From assembly GCF_026262505.1 (NCBI RefSeq), contig NC_067207.1, positions 23,466,082-23,530,081 on the forward strand: 64,000 nt of DNA, written 5' to 3'. Made by a program: the position numbers and the translations under genes. The stretch comes from Trichomonas vaginalis G3 (Eukaryota; Parabasalia; Trichomonadida; Trichomonadidae). The notes under the pieces are model-generated. The model made no database searches and was not told the origin of the DNA. It saw only the letters and a program-made list of their open reading frames with translations. This document shows, piece by piece, positions 18,527-27,850 of this stretch; the first letter of the stretch is position 1; every line of letters begins with the position of its first letter.

Positions 18527-21352
18527 ATGAAAGGAAATGATTCTAAACTCAATGAAATTACTTTTGACACAGAATCAGCTTCCTTTGAAGAAGTAAAAGT
18601 ACTAGCTGCTCAAGTACAGGAAGAAATTCCGGATGATTCTCCATTTTTCCCATATAAAGCAAAATTTAATAAAGAATTAACGTTTTTTCAAAGCATATTC
18701 AACAAAAATCAATTGCTTCTTGCTAAATTATCAGATCAGAATGCACAAATCATATCAGCAGCATCAAAGATTCAAACAATATTAAAAACCTCAAATGAAG
18801 ATACAGAAAAATTAAATAGTTTCAAGCAAAGACACGCAGAAGTTCTTAGTATTATTGAATCTTTACATAAATCAGAAACAAGTTCTCGTTCTATAATAGA
18901 ATCGTTATCAAAAACTTTATATACTCTTCAAAACCAAGTAGAAAAGGATGGACTGTTTTCAAATGGAGATGAAGAATCTGCGATACAAGTAGCAAATGAT
19001 GTTAAAATGTTACGCGAAGAGATTTCAAAAGGAGAAGAGCAAATTCATGATTTGTCCACGCAAATATCAAAAGAAAACGCAGTAACTAAACAAATATTAG
19101 ATCACATTAAAACAATTACCGAAAATTCTGATAAAATGGAAGCAGAATTAGCAAATATCAAAACAAACTATGATAAAACATCGAAAGAACGTAATGATCT
19201 TAGAGAAAAGTGTCTCGTTGTCAAAGATGAAAACAAGTCAATTAAAGAAACAGTTGTTAAAAATCGTGAAAAAATCGTTACTCAAAATGATCGAATTGGC
19301 AAGCAAATGGTTGTTAAAAGCAATCTCGTTAAGAGTCAACTAGATGAAATGAAGAAGCTGCGCGAGATGAAACAGACAATTATGGCAAAAGGAAAGCAAC
19401 ATAACGAATTAGTTAATAACAACCACATGAAAAAGGCAGATGCTCTTAGAGTTAACTCTAATATAGGTGAAAGCGAGATAGAAATTAAGAATCTTCAAAG
19501 TCAACTTGAAAATGCAAAAGAAATGGTAGAATTAACTACCCAAAGTTTACATGATACAGAGGAAATGAGGAAGGAAATGCTTGCTCAGAAGTTTCAAGCT
19601 CGAAAAGATAACCAAAAACTCAAAAATGATATGAATATGAAACAAAATCAAATTACTCGAGATCAAAATGAGTCAAAAAGATATCAAAGGAACATCCAAT
19701 CTATTATTCATGAAAAGACAGTCATAAAGAAACATCTTTCCGAAGAAAAAACGAAACAAATGGAAATTCAAGGAGAAAATCAAAATCTTCGGAACCAAAA
19801 GTTCTTAGAAAAGAAAGATGCTCAAGATGTTAATATTAAATTGCGCAATTTCGAGATTGATATCGATAACAAAACATCCGAAATTCAGCATTTGATGGCC
19901 AGAGAGCTTTTAGTATCAGATGAACGCGAAGGAACTCTCCAGAAGATAGAGGATGATACTAAGTTACTAGATTCCTATGAAGACAAAACCAGAAGACAAT
20001 CAGAACTCATAGAAGTGAACAGAAATGAAAGAAACGCTTTCAAAAGAAAATGGATCAAATTGGTCGATGAACAAAAAGATCTTTTGCAGTCTTTGGAAGA
20101 ACAATGTGATATCTATAGTGAATTATCAACAAATCTTAGAGAAACAGAGCTCAAAGCTGCTAAAACAAGTTTCTTGACTCAAACAGCTCGAAACGAAGTC
20201 ATAAATTTAACTCAAGAAAGAAATGATTTACAAAAAATGGTCATTGAAGCAACAAGAGCAAGTGAAGGTTTAAAGTCACAGAAACAGATTTTGACGAATG
20301 TTTATGATGATTTCGAACACAAAAAGTCATTGGAAAGCAAGAAGATAACTGCTATAAAGACATCAATACAAGTTATGAACGAACAATTACATGAAAGAAC
20401 TAAATTGGTTAACCAATTAAGATATGACATAAAAACAATCCAAAACAGATTGGAAAAAGGTTATACATTGTTTGATACGAAGAAACAAGAAATTGAGAGG
20501 TTAGAGAACGAGTATTCCAAGCTTGTCCATACACAACTTATCTTGGAAGAGAAGAAGAGATCAGTGAAGACTTTGCAAAGCGATTACAGAAGATATTACA
20601 ACGAATACAATTTGGAAATGCAAAAAACCGTTGCAATTACAAACGAATTTGGAATACCAAGAAATATACATAGATGGAGTGTTTATCAATTCACGAATCC
20701 TGCTTATGCACAGCAACTAAGATACCACTGCATATTAACTGCAAGACTTGATGAAGCTCATGTAAAATGGCTGAAATTACTCGACGAAAAGAAGGAAATA
20801 GAAAAGAAAATTGAAATGAAAAATCAAAAAGTTCTTCCTCATGGAAAGAAGTTGACAGCTGCTTATCCGACAAATATAGAGAATTTGACAAATGCTATAG
20901 CTGATAAGGATAGAGAGATCAAGGAAATAAGTGAAAAAATCGATGACACAAGAGAACAAATCGAAATAATCAAAGAAAAAATTGATGCTTTAAGAGGAAA
21001 AGTGACACAAAGAAGAGGAACAACAGCAGTTTTACGCGGAAAGAACTACAATGTGAGCAAGATTATTCGTGCAAAGACATCTCAAGGCACGAGACCTAAA
21101 ACTGCTTCAACTGTTGGTGAATCTACTTTCTTTATCACTCAGAACGCAAAAGATACAGCACTACCAGAGTTTGGTGGTGGTTTTGTATTGAAGACAGAGC
21201 TCCCACAGCTTCCTGGTGAAGAACACAATGAAATTTTTGCTCATCCTGCAATTATTACAGCTGCAAACTCATCTCGCCAACTTAATAACCAGATTGAGAT
21301 CAAGAGACCAAAAACCGTTAGAAGAAGACCTCAGACAGCAACCCGCAACTAG
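18527..21352 (+). CDS. CFAP58 (CCDC147)-like flagellar coiled-coil protein
   Basis: The 941 aa protein is coiled coil through about residues 40-850. Near residue 700 it contains the block FGIPRNIHRWSVYQFTNPAYAQQL, corresponding to the conserved N-I-H-R-W segment of CFAP58. A helical pair follows it (ARLDEAHVKWLKLLDEKKEIEKK). The C-terminus is basic with repeated RPKTA-type motifs, common in ciliary proteins. In flagellated protists and animals CFAP58 is an axonemal or basal-body protein needed for motile flagella, and a trichomonad has five flagella. The length fits the family. Identification rests on that one motif plus architecture. Confidence 0.7.
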   Translation: MKGNDSKLNEITFDTESASFEEVKVLAAQVQEEIPDDSPFFPYKAKFNKELTFFQSIFNKNQLLLAKLSDQNAQIISAASKIQTILKTSNEDTEKLNSFKQRHAEVLSIIESLHKSETSSRSIIESLSKTLYTLQNQVEKDGLFSNGDEESAIQVANDVKMLREEISKGEEQIHDLSTQISKENAVTKQILDHIKTITENSDKMEAELANIKTNYDKTSKERNDLREKCLVVKDENKSIKETVVKNREKIVTQNDRIGKQMVVKSNLVKSQLDEMKKLREMKQTIMAKGKQHNELVNNNHMKKADALRVNSNIGESEIEIKNLQSQLENAKEMVELTTQSLHDTEEMRKEMLAQKFQARKDNQKLKNDMNMKQNQITRDQNESKRYQRNIQSIIHEKTVIKKHLSEEKTKQMEIQGENQNLRNQKFLEKKDAQDVNIKLRNFEIDIDNKTSEIQHLMARELLVSDEREGTLQKIEDDTKLLDSYEDKTRRQSELIEVNRNERNAFKRKWIKLVDEQKDLLQSLEEQCDIYSELSTNLRETELKAAKTSFLTQTARNEVINLTQERNDLQKMVIEATRASEGLKSQKQILTNVYDDFEHKKSLESKKITAIKTSIQVMNEQLHERTKLVNQLRYDIKTIQNRLEKGYTLFDTKKQEIERLENEYSKLVHTQLILEEKKRSVKTLQSDYRRYYNEYNLEMQKTVAITNEFGIPRNIHRWSVYQFTNPAYAQQLRYHCILTARLDEAHVKWLKLLDEKKEIEKKIEMKNQKVLPHGKKLTAAYPTNIENLTNAIADKDREIKEISEKIDDTREQIEIIKEKIDALRGKVTQRRGTTAVLRGKNYNVSKIIRAKTSQGTRPKTASTVGESTFFITQNAKDTALPEFGGGFVLKTELPQLPGEEHNEIFAHPAIITAANSSRQLNNQIEIKRPKTVRRRPQTATRN

Positions 21353-21978
21353 ATATAATTTTATTCATTTTTTATTTTATATTTTATTTTTTGTTTGTAT
21401 AAATTTATATATTTAGGATATCACAGTTTTTACTTGACTACTTACATAGTTTACAATACCTCTGCATTAGCACAATTTAATCAATTTTTGTGTTAATTTG
21501 AAGAGTTGTATTGCGTATGAATGGTATGAAAAAGTTTATTGTCAGTTAAATCTAAAAATCAAGCATAAGTAGAGCTTAGTCCATGCGAAACACTGAGCGA
21601 TTAAATCCAGAAAAAAGAAAGGCTTCTGCAAAGAAATTCTAAATATGTATTTCATGATCATATAATATATCTTAGTTATCGTATGATTAGCTGAGTAAGA
21701 TTTGAAATTTTGCAAAGGTTTGAAAAAAGAGCCAAGAATTTCCGTTAGATACACTAATCAAATATTGCCAAATTTAAAGGGTTATTCAACGATTGTAATT
21801 ATGCAGTGATTTCATGAATCTGATATTTTGAATGTAATATTGTAAACCTCAGAAATAATAAAATCTCTAACCTATTTTGAAGAAATTTAATAGAAGACAT
21901 CAATATAAGGATATTATTATCTGACAAGCTCTTTTGTCAATTTTGAAATTTTGTTGTCAAGTCTGTCAATCTGCCAAA
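21353..21978. other. Intergenic, nothing recognised
   Basis: AT-rich sequence upstream of the legumain gene. The 70-codon minus frame at 21542-21754 has no recognisable content. Repeated TGTCAA words occur in the last 50 bases before the start codon. Confidence 0.4.
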
Positions 21979-23196
21979 ATGCTTGCTGCTTTCCTAGCTC
22001 AGTTAGTTTCAGCAGAGAATTGGGCTGTTATTATGGCAGGCTCAAAGACATACAAGAACTATCGCCATCAAGCTGATGCTTTTCAGATGTATCAAATTCT
22101 TCGTTCAAGAGGATTCAAGAAAGACCATATTATCTTAATGGCTTATGATGATATTGTTGATTGCGATGAAAACCCATATCCAGGTTACGTCTACAACATC
22201 AAGAAGTACGTCAGCGTTTATCCAGGAAGAAAGAATATCGATTACCGCGGTGAGAACGTCACAGCATGGAACTTCTACAACGTTCTTACAGGCAAGAAGG
22301 TTCCAGGCCTTCCAGTTTTACGCTCAACTGAAGAGGATAACGTTTTCGTCTACTATAATGACCACGGCTTCAAGGGCTACCTTTGCGCTCCAGCCGGCGG
22401 CCACCATATCAATGGTTGGGAGATCAAGGAAGTTGTTGATCTTATGGAACAGAAAGGAATGTTCGGAAAGCTCTTCATCGCCATTGAAGCTTGCTACTCC
22501 GGCTCCGTTTCCAAGCTTTTCAAGGGCAGAGATAACATAGCCGTCCTCTCAGCTGCTAACTCCATCCAGTCCTCATATTCCCACGGTTATGACTACGAAA
22601 TCGAAACATTCCGTACAAACGAGTGGACAAACCACTTACTCCACTTCATCTTGACCCATCCAGAGTCCACAATCGGCGGCCTTGTCAATTATACAAGAAT
22701 CCACACTTACGGCTCTGATACCCGCTACTATGGTGACAAGGACATGCTTGAAACACCACTCTCCGAGTTCCTCCTCGAAGCCGAGCCAATGGACATCAAC
22801 TACGAGAACGCCGAAATCGCAACTCCAATTAAGTCAAGAGTTGACCAGATGAAGACAGAAGAGACCTTCCTCAAGAAGCGTATGGAAACAGCTAAGGATT
22901 CCATCACAGCTGCCAAGTACGCTAAGAAGCTCCATGATGAAATCGCTCGCCACAAGAAGGCCAAGCAGACAATCTTAGATATCGTCCACAAACTCGGAGG
23001 ACACAACTCTAAGCCATCCGACGATATCAAGATCAAGGATTGGGAGTGCTACGGCCGCGCTGTCGATAAAGCGATCAAACAATGCAAGTTCGAGGAAGCT
23101 GAATACACAAAGCTCGGCAATTTCGCTGAGATTTGCAATCACAACACAAAGGAAGAGGTCGCAAAGGTCATCGACGAGATGTGCCCAATTCATTAA
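21979..23196 (+). CDS. Legumain-type asparaginyl endopeptidase (clan CD, family C13)
   Basis: The 405 aa protein begins with a short signal peptide (MLAAFLAQLVSA). The C13 protease domain follows, with catalytic His129 in YYNDHG and catalytic Cys172 in IEACYSGS; the surrounding strands match legumain and VPE. Legumains cleave after Asn in lysosome-like compartments or at the surface, and T. vaginalis TvLEGU enzymes are known surface or secreted proteases. The ~130-residue C-terminal region is helical, like the legumain prodomain. Start at 21979 because upstream codons open at a non-ATG and would hide the signal peptide. Codon use is clearly more GC-rich than neighbours, suggesting high expression. 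Confidence 0.92.
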   Translation: MLAAFLAQLVSAENWAVIMAGSKTYKNYRHQADAFQMYQILRSRGFKKDHIILMAYDDIVDCDENPYPGYVYNIKKYVSVYPGRKNIDYRGENVTAWNFYNVLTGKKVPGLPVLRSTEEDNVFVYYNDHGFKGYLCAPAGGHHINGWEIKEVVDLMEQKGMFGKLFIAIEACYSGSVSKLFKGRDNIAVLSAANSIQSSYSHGYDYEIETFRTNEWTNHLLHFILTHPESTIGGLVNYTRIHTYGSDTRYYGDKDMLETPLSEFLLEAEPMDINYENAEIATPIKSRVDQMKTEETFLKKRMETAKDSITAAKYAKKLHDEIARHKKAKQTILDIVHKLGGHNSKPSDDIKIKDWECYGRAVDKAIKQCKFEEAEYTKLGNFAEICNHNTKEEVAKVIDEMCPIH

Positions 23197-23692
23197 AATT
23201 GAAATTAAAAATTTCAACTATTTTGTTTTATTTTTCCCTTCGAGTTTTTGAAATACATAGAGGAACCTAACATGTCTTTTATTATTGCAATTATCAAAGC
23301 TTTTTTGAACATATTGTTTTGGGAAATTGTGCATTGGTATTAAATATCTAATATAGCTCATAAAAATCATTAAGTATCCCTTCACAAAATGTAAGTTTAT
23401 CACTCCATTAATGTTGTTAGGCTTATCATCCTTCAATATTTTTCATTATCAAATGAAATTAATAATATTCAAATTTTGACTTATAGATAGCTTTATAACA
23501 CTACAAAATTAGGTGTGCCTTCTGTGGTTAAGCATATTATAAGAAATGTAGATTTTTCATATTCAAATTTTTATAGTTCAGGCTTAACCTATTTATAAAT
23601 AAGCATAAAAATCACAGGCAACTAAATCTTTACACTCCTTTTGATAATATGAAGTGTCATTGTAATTAGAACAAAACGTCACCTTTTATTTC
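23197..23692. other. Intergenic, promoter of the BAR-like gene at the right end
   Basis: AT-rich sequence. The only feature seen is the initiator-type TCACCTTTT just before the next gene. Confidence 0.5.
23679..23686 (+). promoter_or_regulatory. Initiator-like TCA+1CCTTTT before the BAR-like gene
   Basis: TCACCTTTT lies 12 bases before the ATG. TCA fits the initiator core, and CCTTTT fits the M5-type core promoter motif described for T. vaginalis. The base two after +1 is C rather than T/A, so the Inr match is imperfect. Confidence 0.45.
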
Positions 23693-24403
23693 ATGACAAA
23701 AAAGAAACTTCTCTCCGACCTCTTTGAAATTGTCGATCGCAGCCGTGAGTCAGCTGACTACCACAACAAGGAGATCGAGAACATGAGACAATTTCTTAAG
23801 AATCTTAAAATTGTTGTAGAAAAGGAAACTCCAGAATTTGTCGATAAATTCAATCAAGTTTGCGAAAAGTTTGAAACAGTTCTCGAATACAACCAGAAGC
23901 TTGTCAATGCAGAGTCTAGAACAGCTGAAGACTTGAATGATATTGCTGCCCGCTTTGATGTTGTTTTCCGTGTGTCAGATGAGACAATGGAAAAGACAGC
24001 TGCAGTCAAGAAAGCTTCAGCTCACATTAAGAAACTCCGCGATGACCTTGAAGTCGATCGCCAGAAAGGTGGAACAAAACAAGCCAAACTTGAGAATGAT
24101 ATTAGAAATGCTATCGAAGCTAAGAAGAAGACTATTGATGAAGCCGATAAAAAGCTTCAGGAATTCATAGCTGTTAAAGAAAAGTATAATGATTTCAAAG
24201 TTCGCCGCCTAAAGCATGCTTATGCTAGCTTGGGTAGCGCTATCGCTGAAATCGAAAAGGCTAAATCAGATGCATACGAGCAGCTTAGAAACGCTTGCAT
24301 TGTTTCGAATGAGGAACTTGAAGGCCTCCTCAACACTACATCCACCGAGGCACCAGCTCAAGCTCCTTCTCAGGAACAGGCTGGCGGTTCTCCATTTGAG
24401 TAA
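23693..24403 (+). CDS. BAR-like helical protein, 236 aa
   Basis: The protein is almost entirely three long helices (about residues 5-90, 95-150 and 155-210) with a Gln/Pro/Ser-rich tail. It has the charge pattern and length of a BAR or FAM92-type domain, which dimerises and bends membranes. The basic second helix (KKASAHIKKLRDDLEVDRQKGG) and third helix (KVRRLKHAYASLGSAIAEIEKA) fit that fold. No diagnostic motif is present and a plain coiled coil is possible. It has moderately GC-rich codon use and a good initiator, so it is likely well expressed. Confidence 0.65.
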   Translation: MTKKKLLSDLFEIVDRSRESADYHNKEIENMRQFLKNLKIVVEKETPEFVDKFNQVCEKFETVLEYNQKLVNAESRTAEDLNDIAARFDVVFRVSDETMEKTAAVKKASAHIKKLRDDLEVDRQKGGTKQAKLENDIRNAIEAKKKTIDEADKKLQEFIAVKEKYNDFKVRRLKHAYASLGSAIAEIEKAKSDAYEQLRNACIVSNEELEGLLNTTSTEAPAQAPSQEQAGGSPFE

Positions 24404-24788
24404 GCAACTCTTTCATTTTTTATGATTAAACTAAATAATACCACTTTACAATTGTCAGCGATATAAACAACTTTTTTTCTGATTCAAAACACTTCTGCTC
24501 TCTGAAATCATGAAAACGAAATCTGTCATATTTAATTTCAAAACAAGGCCCTATTGTCTTACAAATCTAAAAATCATCAAGTATCTGAACAGTTAATTAC
24601 ATAAAACCGAGATTTTAGCAATGTCAATGAAAAATGATTTGGATGCCTTAAAAACATTAGGAGTTTTATTACTTACAAACAAAACAAATTATGAGGATTA
24701 ACAGGTTCTCCATTTCAAATGGAAAAGTAAGAAATACATTTGATTATTTTTTTCAAGGAAGCTAGCAATTAATGTACGCTTTTGTATT
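24404..24788. other. Intergenic between convergent genes, nothing recognised
   Basis: 385 bases of AT-rich DNA separate the 3' ends of the BAR-like and RRM genes. Confidence 0.5.
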
Positions 24789-25115
24789 TCAATTACGCCT
24801 ATTGTACATTGGTCTGCTATCTCCATCTCGTGGAGCATCATCTAATTGATTCGGATTTGTATTTTTTTCTCCTTTGCGAGAATGAGATAAACTAACTACT
24901 ATATTACATCCATCCATTTTGAAGCCATTCATAGCTGCAATAGCCTGAGATGCACAATACGAACTTTTGTATGATATAAAACCATATCCTTTTGATTCTT
25001 GACGTTCATTTATAACTAATCTGCACTCTGTTAATTCACCAAATGGACTGAAAGCTCTGTACAAGTCATCTGGCGTAGTTCTAAAACTCAGATTGGTAAT
25101 TGAAACTTGAGACAT
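24789..25115 (-). CDS. Small single-RRM RNA-binding protein
   Basis: The 108 aa protein is one complete RNA recognition motif: RNP2 VSITNL at residues 4-9 and RNP1 KGYGFISY at about 42-49, with the usual beta-alpha-beta spacing. A short polar tail follows. The architecture resembles the RRM of translation initiation factor eIF3g and related single-RRM proteins, but no flanking domain is present to decide. The ATG is supported by an initiator 11 bases upstream. Confidence 0.88.
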   Translation of the reverse strand: MSQVSITNLSFRTTPDDLYRAFSPFGELTECRLVINERQESKGYGFISYKSSYCASQAIAAMNGFKMDGCNIVVSLSHSRKGEKNTNPNQLDDAPRDGDSRPMYNRRN

Positions 25116-25121
25116 TAAAAA

Positions 25122-25128
25122 AATATGA
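25122..25128 (-). promoter_or_regulatory. Initiator (Inr) TCA+1TA before the RRM gene
   Basis: On the minus strand TCATATT fits TCA+1Y(T/A). The leader would be 11 bases. Confidence 0.6.
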
Positions 25129-25317
25129 TAAAGTTATATGGAAGAACTCAAAGGAAATAGATTATAAAACAATGTCTTTTGATTATAAATTATGAAAAAG
25201 AAGAAAAATAAAAAATTATGATATATCAGAAAAAATAAAGGTAATAAGTTCGATGTATATAAACTTTATTCTAAATAGGAGCGTTAACAGCATTAAAATG
25301 TTATAATCATCGATAGT

Positions 25318-25473
25318 TTAGATGTTCATCTTCCTTCTGCGCCAGTGGCGTGTGAGTGGGTTACGGATATGGCGAACGCCGGTCATCTGGCGGATGAACT
25401 GTGGCATTGGGCGGTTAACCTTCATTGCCTTGCAAAGGATGCGCTTTGTTCTGAGGGTCTTGTGAGCGGCCAT
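25318..25473 (-). CDS. RPL39: Ribosomal protein eL39
   Basis: The 51 aa frame starts MAAHKTLRTKRIL and ends RHWRRRKMNI. It matches the universally short eL39 protein in length and in the AHKT, NRP.PQ.IR and RRHWRR-type blocks. eL39 lines the exit tunnel of the large ribosomal subunit. Codon use is strongly GC-rich compared with neighbours, as expected of a highly expressed ribosomal gene. It is divergent from the next gene, with 94 bases between the start codons. No clear TCA-type initiator lies close to the ATG. Confidence 0.95.
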   Translation of the reverse strand: MAAHKTLRTKRILCKAMKVNRPMPQFIRQMTGVRHIRNPLTRHWRRRKMNI

Positions 25474-25567
25474 CAGTAATTTTGGAAGCCAAGTGTAAAC
25501 TTCTCAAAATTAATTGACAGGCATCACGAAAAAATATTATTTGACAAATTATTAGTTTACAATTTAC

Positions 25568-26338
25568 ATGACGAAAATTTTGAAGGATTTTAGCTTTATG
25601 TCTAAGCCATTGTTCAATCTCAAGAGCACTGCATCTGTTTTACAAAGAAATGTTACAAGAAGGAATATTACTCTGAATGGAACAAATATATTAATGATAG
25701 GAAAGCCACAAATTGGAAAAAGTAGAGAATTTGAACAAAATCTCCAAACTTTCAACGAGTGTTTAGCGAGTTTAATAGAAAAAACTAATCCAACCGATGT
25801 GTTTATTATGGGAAACATCTTAGATTCACAAATTACTGAAAAAGAAAAATACATAACAATATTTCTCGATAGCTTGTTATCATACACATGCAAAATACAT
25901 GTGATTTCAGGAGACGAAGAGAGATTGCCAATATGTTCATATACAAACACACAAATAGACATAATCAAAGAACATGTTGGAATTTTGACCATTAATCAGG
26001 AATCTAAGGTATTTAAGTTATACATTACCGATTGTGCCGGTAATGCATACAATGTTTCTGAAGATTCAGGTTTAAGATTTACTTTATTCCTTCAAGAGCA
26101 TCTGAATCGAGCAATTGGCCAATTTAGCTTCTTAATTTCATCATATGTTGAACCTAGCTTTATAGATTTTTACAACAGAGTTGCTTCAGTCGGAACTTTT
26201 AATTTTCACGAAAATAAGATCGAATATTTACTCTTTGATACAAAATCATTCGAGATATCAATACATTCAGACTTAGATACAGCAGAATACACAGAAATCA
26301 AGCCAGAAACAAAAAAAGAAAAGTGCTTATTAATATAA
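25568..26338 (+). CDS. Phosphoesterase-like or P-loop-like protein with a C-terminal CaaX box
   Basis: The 256 aa protein ends KKEKCLLI, a basic stretch plus a C-a-a-X motif that would direct prenylation and membrane attachment. Two readings of the N-terminal half compete. One is a degenerate calcineurin-type phosphoesterase: strand plus IGKPQIGKS in place of D.H.G, VFIMGNILDS in place of GD..D, and VISGDEE in place of GNHE. Most metal ligands would then be missing, giving a non-catalytic scaffold. The other is a GTPase-like protein: GKPQIGKS at residues 45-52 fits GxxxxGKS and DCAG at 155-158 fits DxxG, but the spacing is far too long for a Ras-like domain. I favour the first. The start could also be Met11. 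Confidence 0.6.
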   Translation: MTKILKDFSFMSKPLFNLKSTASVLQRNVTRRNITLNGTNILMIGKPQIGKSREFEQNLQTFNECLASLIEKTNPTDVFIMGNILDSQITEKEKYITIFLDSLLSYTCKIHVISGDEERLPICSYTNTQIDIIKEHVGILTINQESKVFKLYITDCAGNAYNVSEDSGLRFTLFLQEHLNRAIGQFSFLISSYVEPSFIDFYNRVASVGTFNFHENKIEYLLFDTKSFEISIHSDLDTAEYTEIKPETKKEKCLLI

Positions 26339-26373
26339 TTATTTTTTTAAAAAGGTAATAATTAAAACATATA

Positions 26374-27288
26374 TCATGCGAAGTACGCAGACTGAAGTTC
26401 TTCAGGAATGACTCTCTGATCATCAGGAACAGCGTCGAAAATTAAGAAATTTCGCTTCATATCTGTTCCTATCTTCAAAACTGAAGCTTTGTTCTTTAAT
26501 CTATATGTATAGTTAGGTGCCGACCAAACCGTGACGATATTTTCTTCGCCAAAGAAATATTGATATCCTTCATTTGCAATTTGATGGGCGCGAGCAATCA
26601 AAGTGAGTTTGTTATTATGCATAAACTCGTTTGTTTGCTGTTGGCCGAAGATATAACCAGCACCGCGCTCATTCTGTTTCCAATCGTCGCATCCATCGAT
26701 AGGATCTGACCAGCAAAGGTCACAAAGAGGTCCTTTTGTTGGGAGCTCTTGGTTACGATTGTAAATTGGAATTTGCTCGACAAATTTGATACTTGGAGAA
26801 AGACCACCATGAACGCATAAAATAGAGTCATTGACGATAGCAGCGATTGGAAGAAGATCGAATACTTCGTTTAATGCACGGAAAATGCCTCCATGTCCGT
26901 ATTTACTAATGCATTCGTCATATAAACCGTATGTTCCATTAACTTGACGAGCTTCGTGGTTGCCACGAAGTAATGTAACATGTCCTGGATATAATAGCTT
27001 CAAACATGCAAGGTATGAAAAAGTTTCAATAGAAAAGTAACCTCTATCGACATAATCACCCAAAAACAGGTAGTTATTTTCCTTAACAGGTCCTCCAACG
27101 CGGAATAGTTCGAAAACATCGAAGAGCTGTCCATGGACGTCGCCACAAATTGTAATTGGTAATTGCATAGGAATTAATGTTGGCTCTTGATATAACACTT
27201 CAGAAAGCTTGTCAAGAAGCATCATAAGACAGCTCTCTGGTAAGGGGTTTCCTGTTTTTATAAGTTCAATCCACTTCTCAAGCTCCAT
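26374..27288 (-). CDS. PP2A-type (PPP family) serine/threonine phosphatase catalytic subunit
   Basis: The 304 aa protein is a complete PPP catalytic domain: GDVHG at residues 49-53, GDYVDRG at 77-83, GNHE at 109-112, then HGGLSPS, the RGAGYIFG loop, RAHQ and SAPNYTYR. The pattern is closest to the PP2A/PP4/PP6 group. The usual C-terminal Tyr-Phe-Leu, whose Leu is carboxymethylated to control holoenzyme assembly, reads Tyr-Phe-Ala here. All metal ligands are intact, so an active enzyme is expected. It is convergent with the phosphoesterase-like gene, with 35 bases between stop codons. Confidence 0.93.
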   Translation of the reverse strand: MELEKWIELIKTGNPLPESCLMMLLDKLSEVLYQEPTLIPMQLPITICGDVHGQLFDVFELFRVGGPVKENNYLFLGDYVDRGYFSIETFSYLACLKLLYPGHVTLLRGNHEARQVNGTYGLYDECISKYGHGGIFRALNEVFDLLPIAAIVNDSILCVHGGLSPSIKFVEQIPIYNRNQELPTKGPLCDLCWSDPIDGCDDWKQNERGAGYIFGQQQTNEFMHNNKLTLIARAHQIANEGYQYFFGEENIVTVWSAPNYTYRLKNKASVLKIGTDMKRNFLIFDAVPDDQRVIPEELQSAYFA

Positions 27289-27850
27289 TAAAAAGTGACA
27301 AAATTAGGAATTCCGATTTTCCAAGCGAAACAAAGAGAAATAATATTGAATTCTATTAGGAAATAAGCTTCAGTCCAACATACACTATTACACTATTATT
27401 ATATTTTTGATAAACACCAAAATTTTATTATTTTTTTAATGATTTTTCTGATTTGAGTATCCATAGATCACAAGCATGACTTCTTTTGCTAAAACTCGTC
27501 CAACTATCTCTATTGCCAACAGAATTTGGTTTAATTTCCTAAAAATTGTATTGATATAGATCATATATTCTTGTGTCATTGAGTAAGATTTCGGTTTGAT
27601 ACAAATTACTTATAGAAAACTCTAATAATGACTAATTACTCAATCATTTCTAAGAATAATTTATTCATCATAAATTATTCTTAAGTATTCATAGTGGAAG
27701 GGTATATGAGTCATCAAACTCATTTTATAATACATTGAGTGGTTAGTTTAATGTGTTATAAAAAATTATTTTTCCAAAAAAACACAATTCTTTATAATTC
27801 TAATTGCAATATATTAATATCAAATATACAAGATAAGCATTGATCTGATT
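27289..27850. other. Intergenic
   Basis: It contains the phosphatase initiator at the left and the 3' flank of the TruD gene at the right. Between them is AT-rich DNA with short partial repeats of ACTCATT/AATGAGT and ATTATTCTTA words but no gene. Confidence 0.5.
27292..27298 (-). promoter_or_regulatory. Initiator (Inr) TCA+1CT before the phosphatase gene
   Basis: On the minus strand TCACTTT matches TCA+1Y(T/A). The leader would be eight bases. Confidence 0.65.

Noticed and set aside
22145-22540. Plus-strand frame inside the legumain gene
   Set aside because: Out-of-phase shadow of a strongly coding GC-rich gene; no domain.
25705-25740. Ras-like GTPase call from GKPQIGKS plus CaaX
   Set aside because: The distance from the putative P-loop to DCAG is over 100 residues and no N/TKxD or SAK-like motif is visible; kept only as an alternative.
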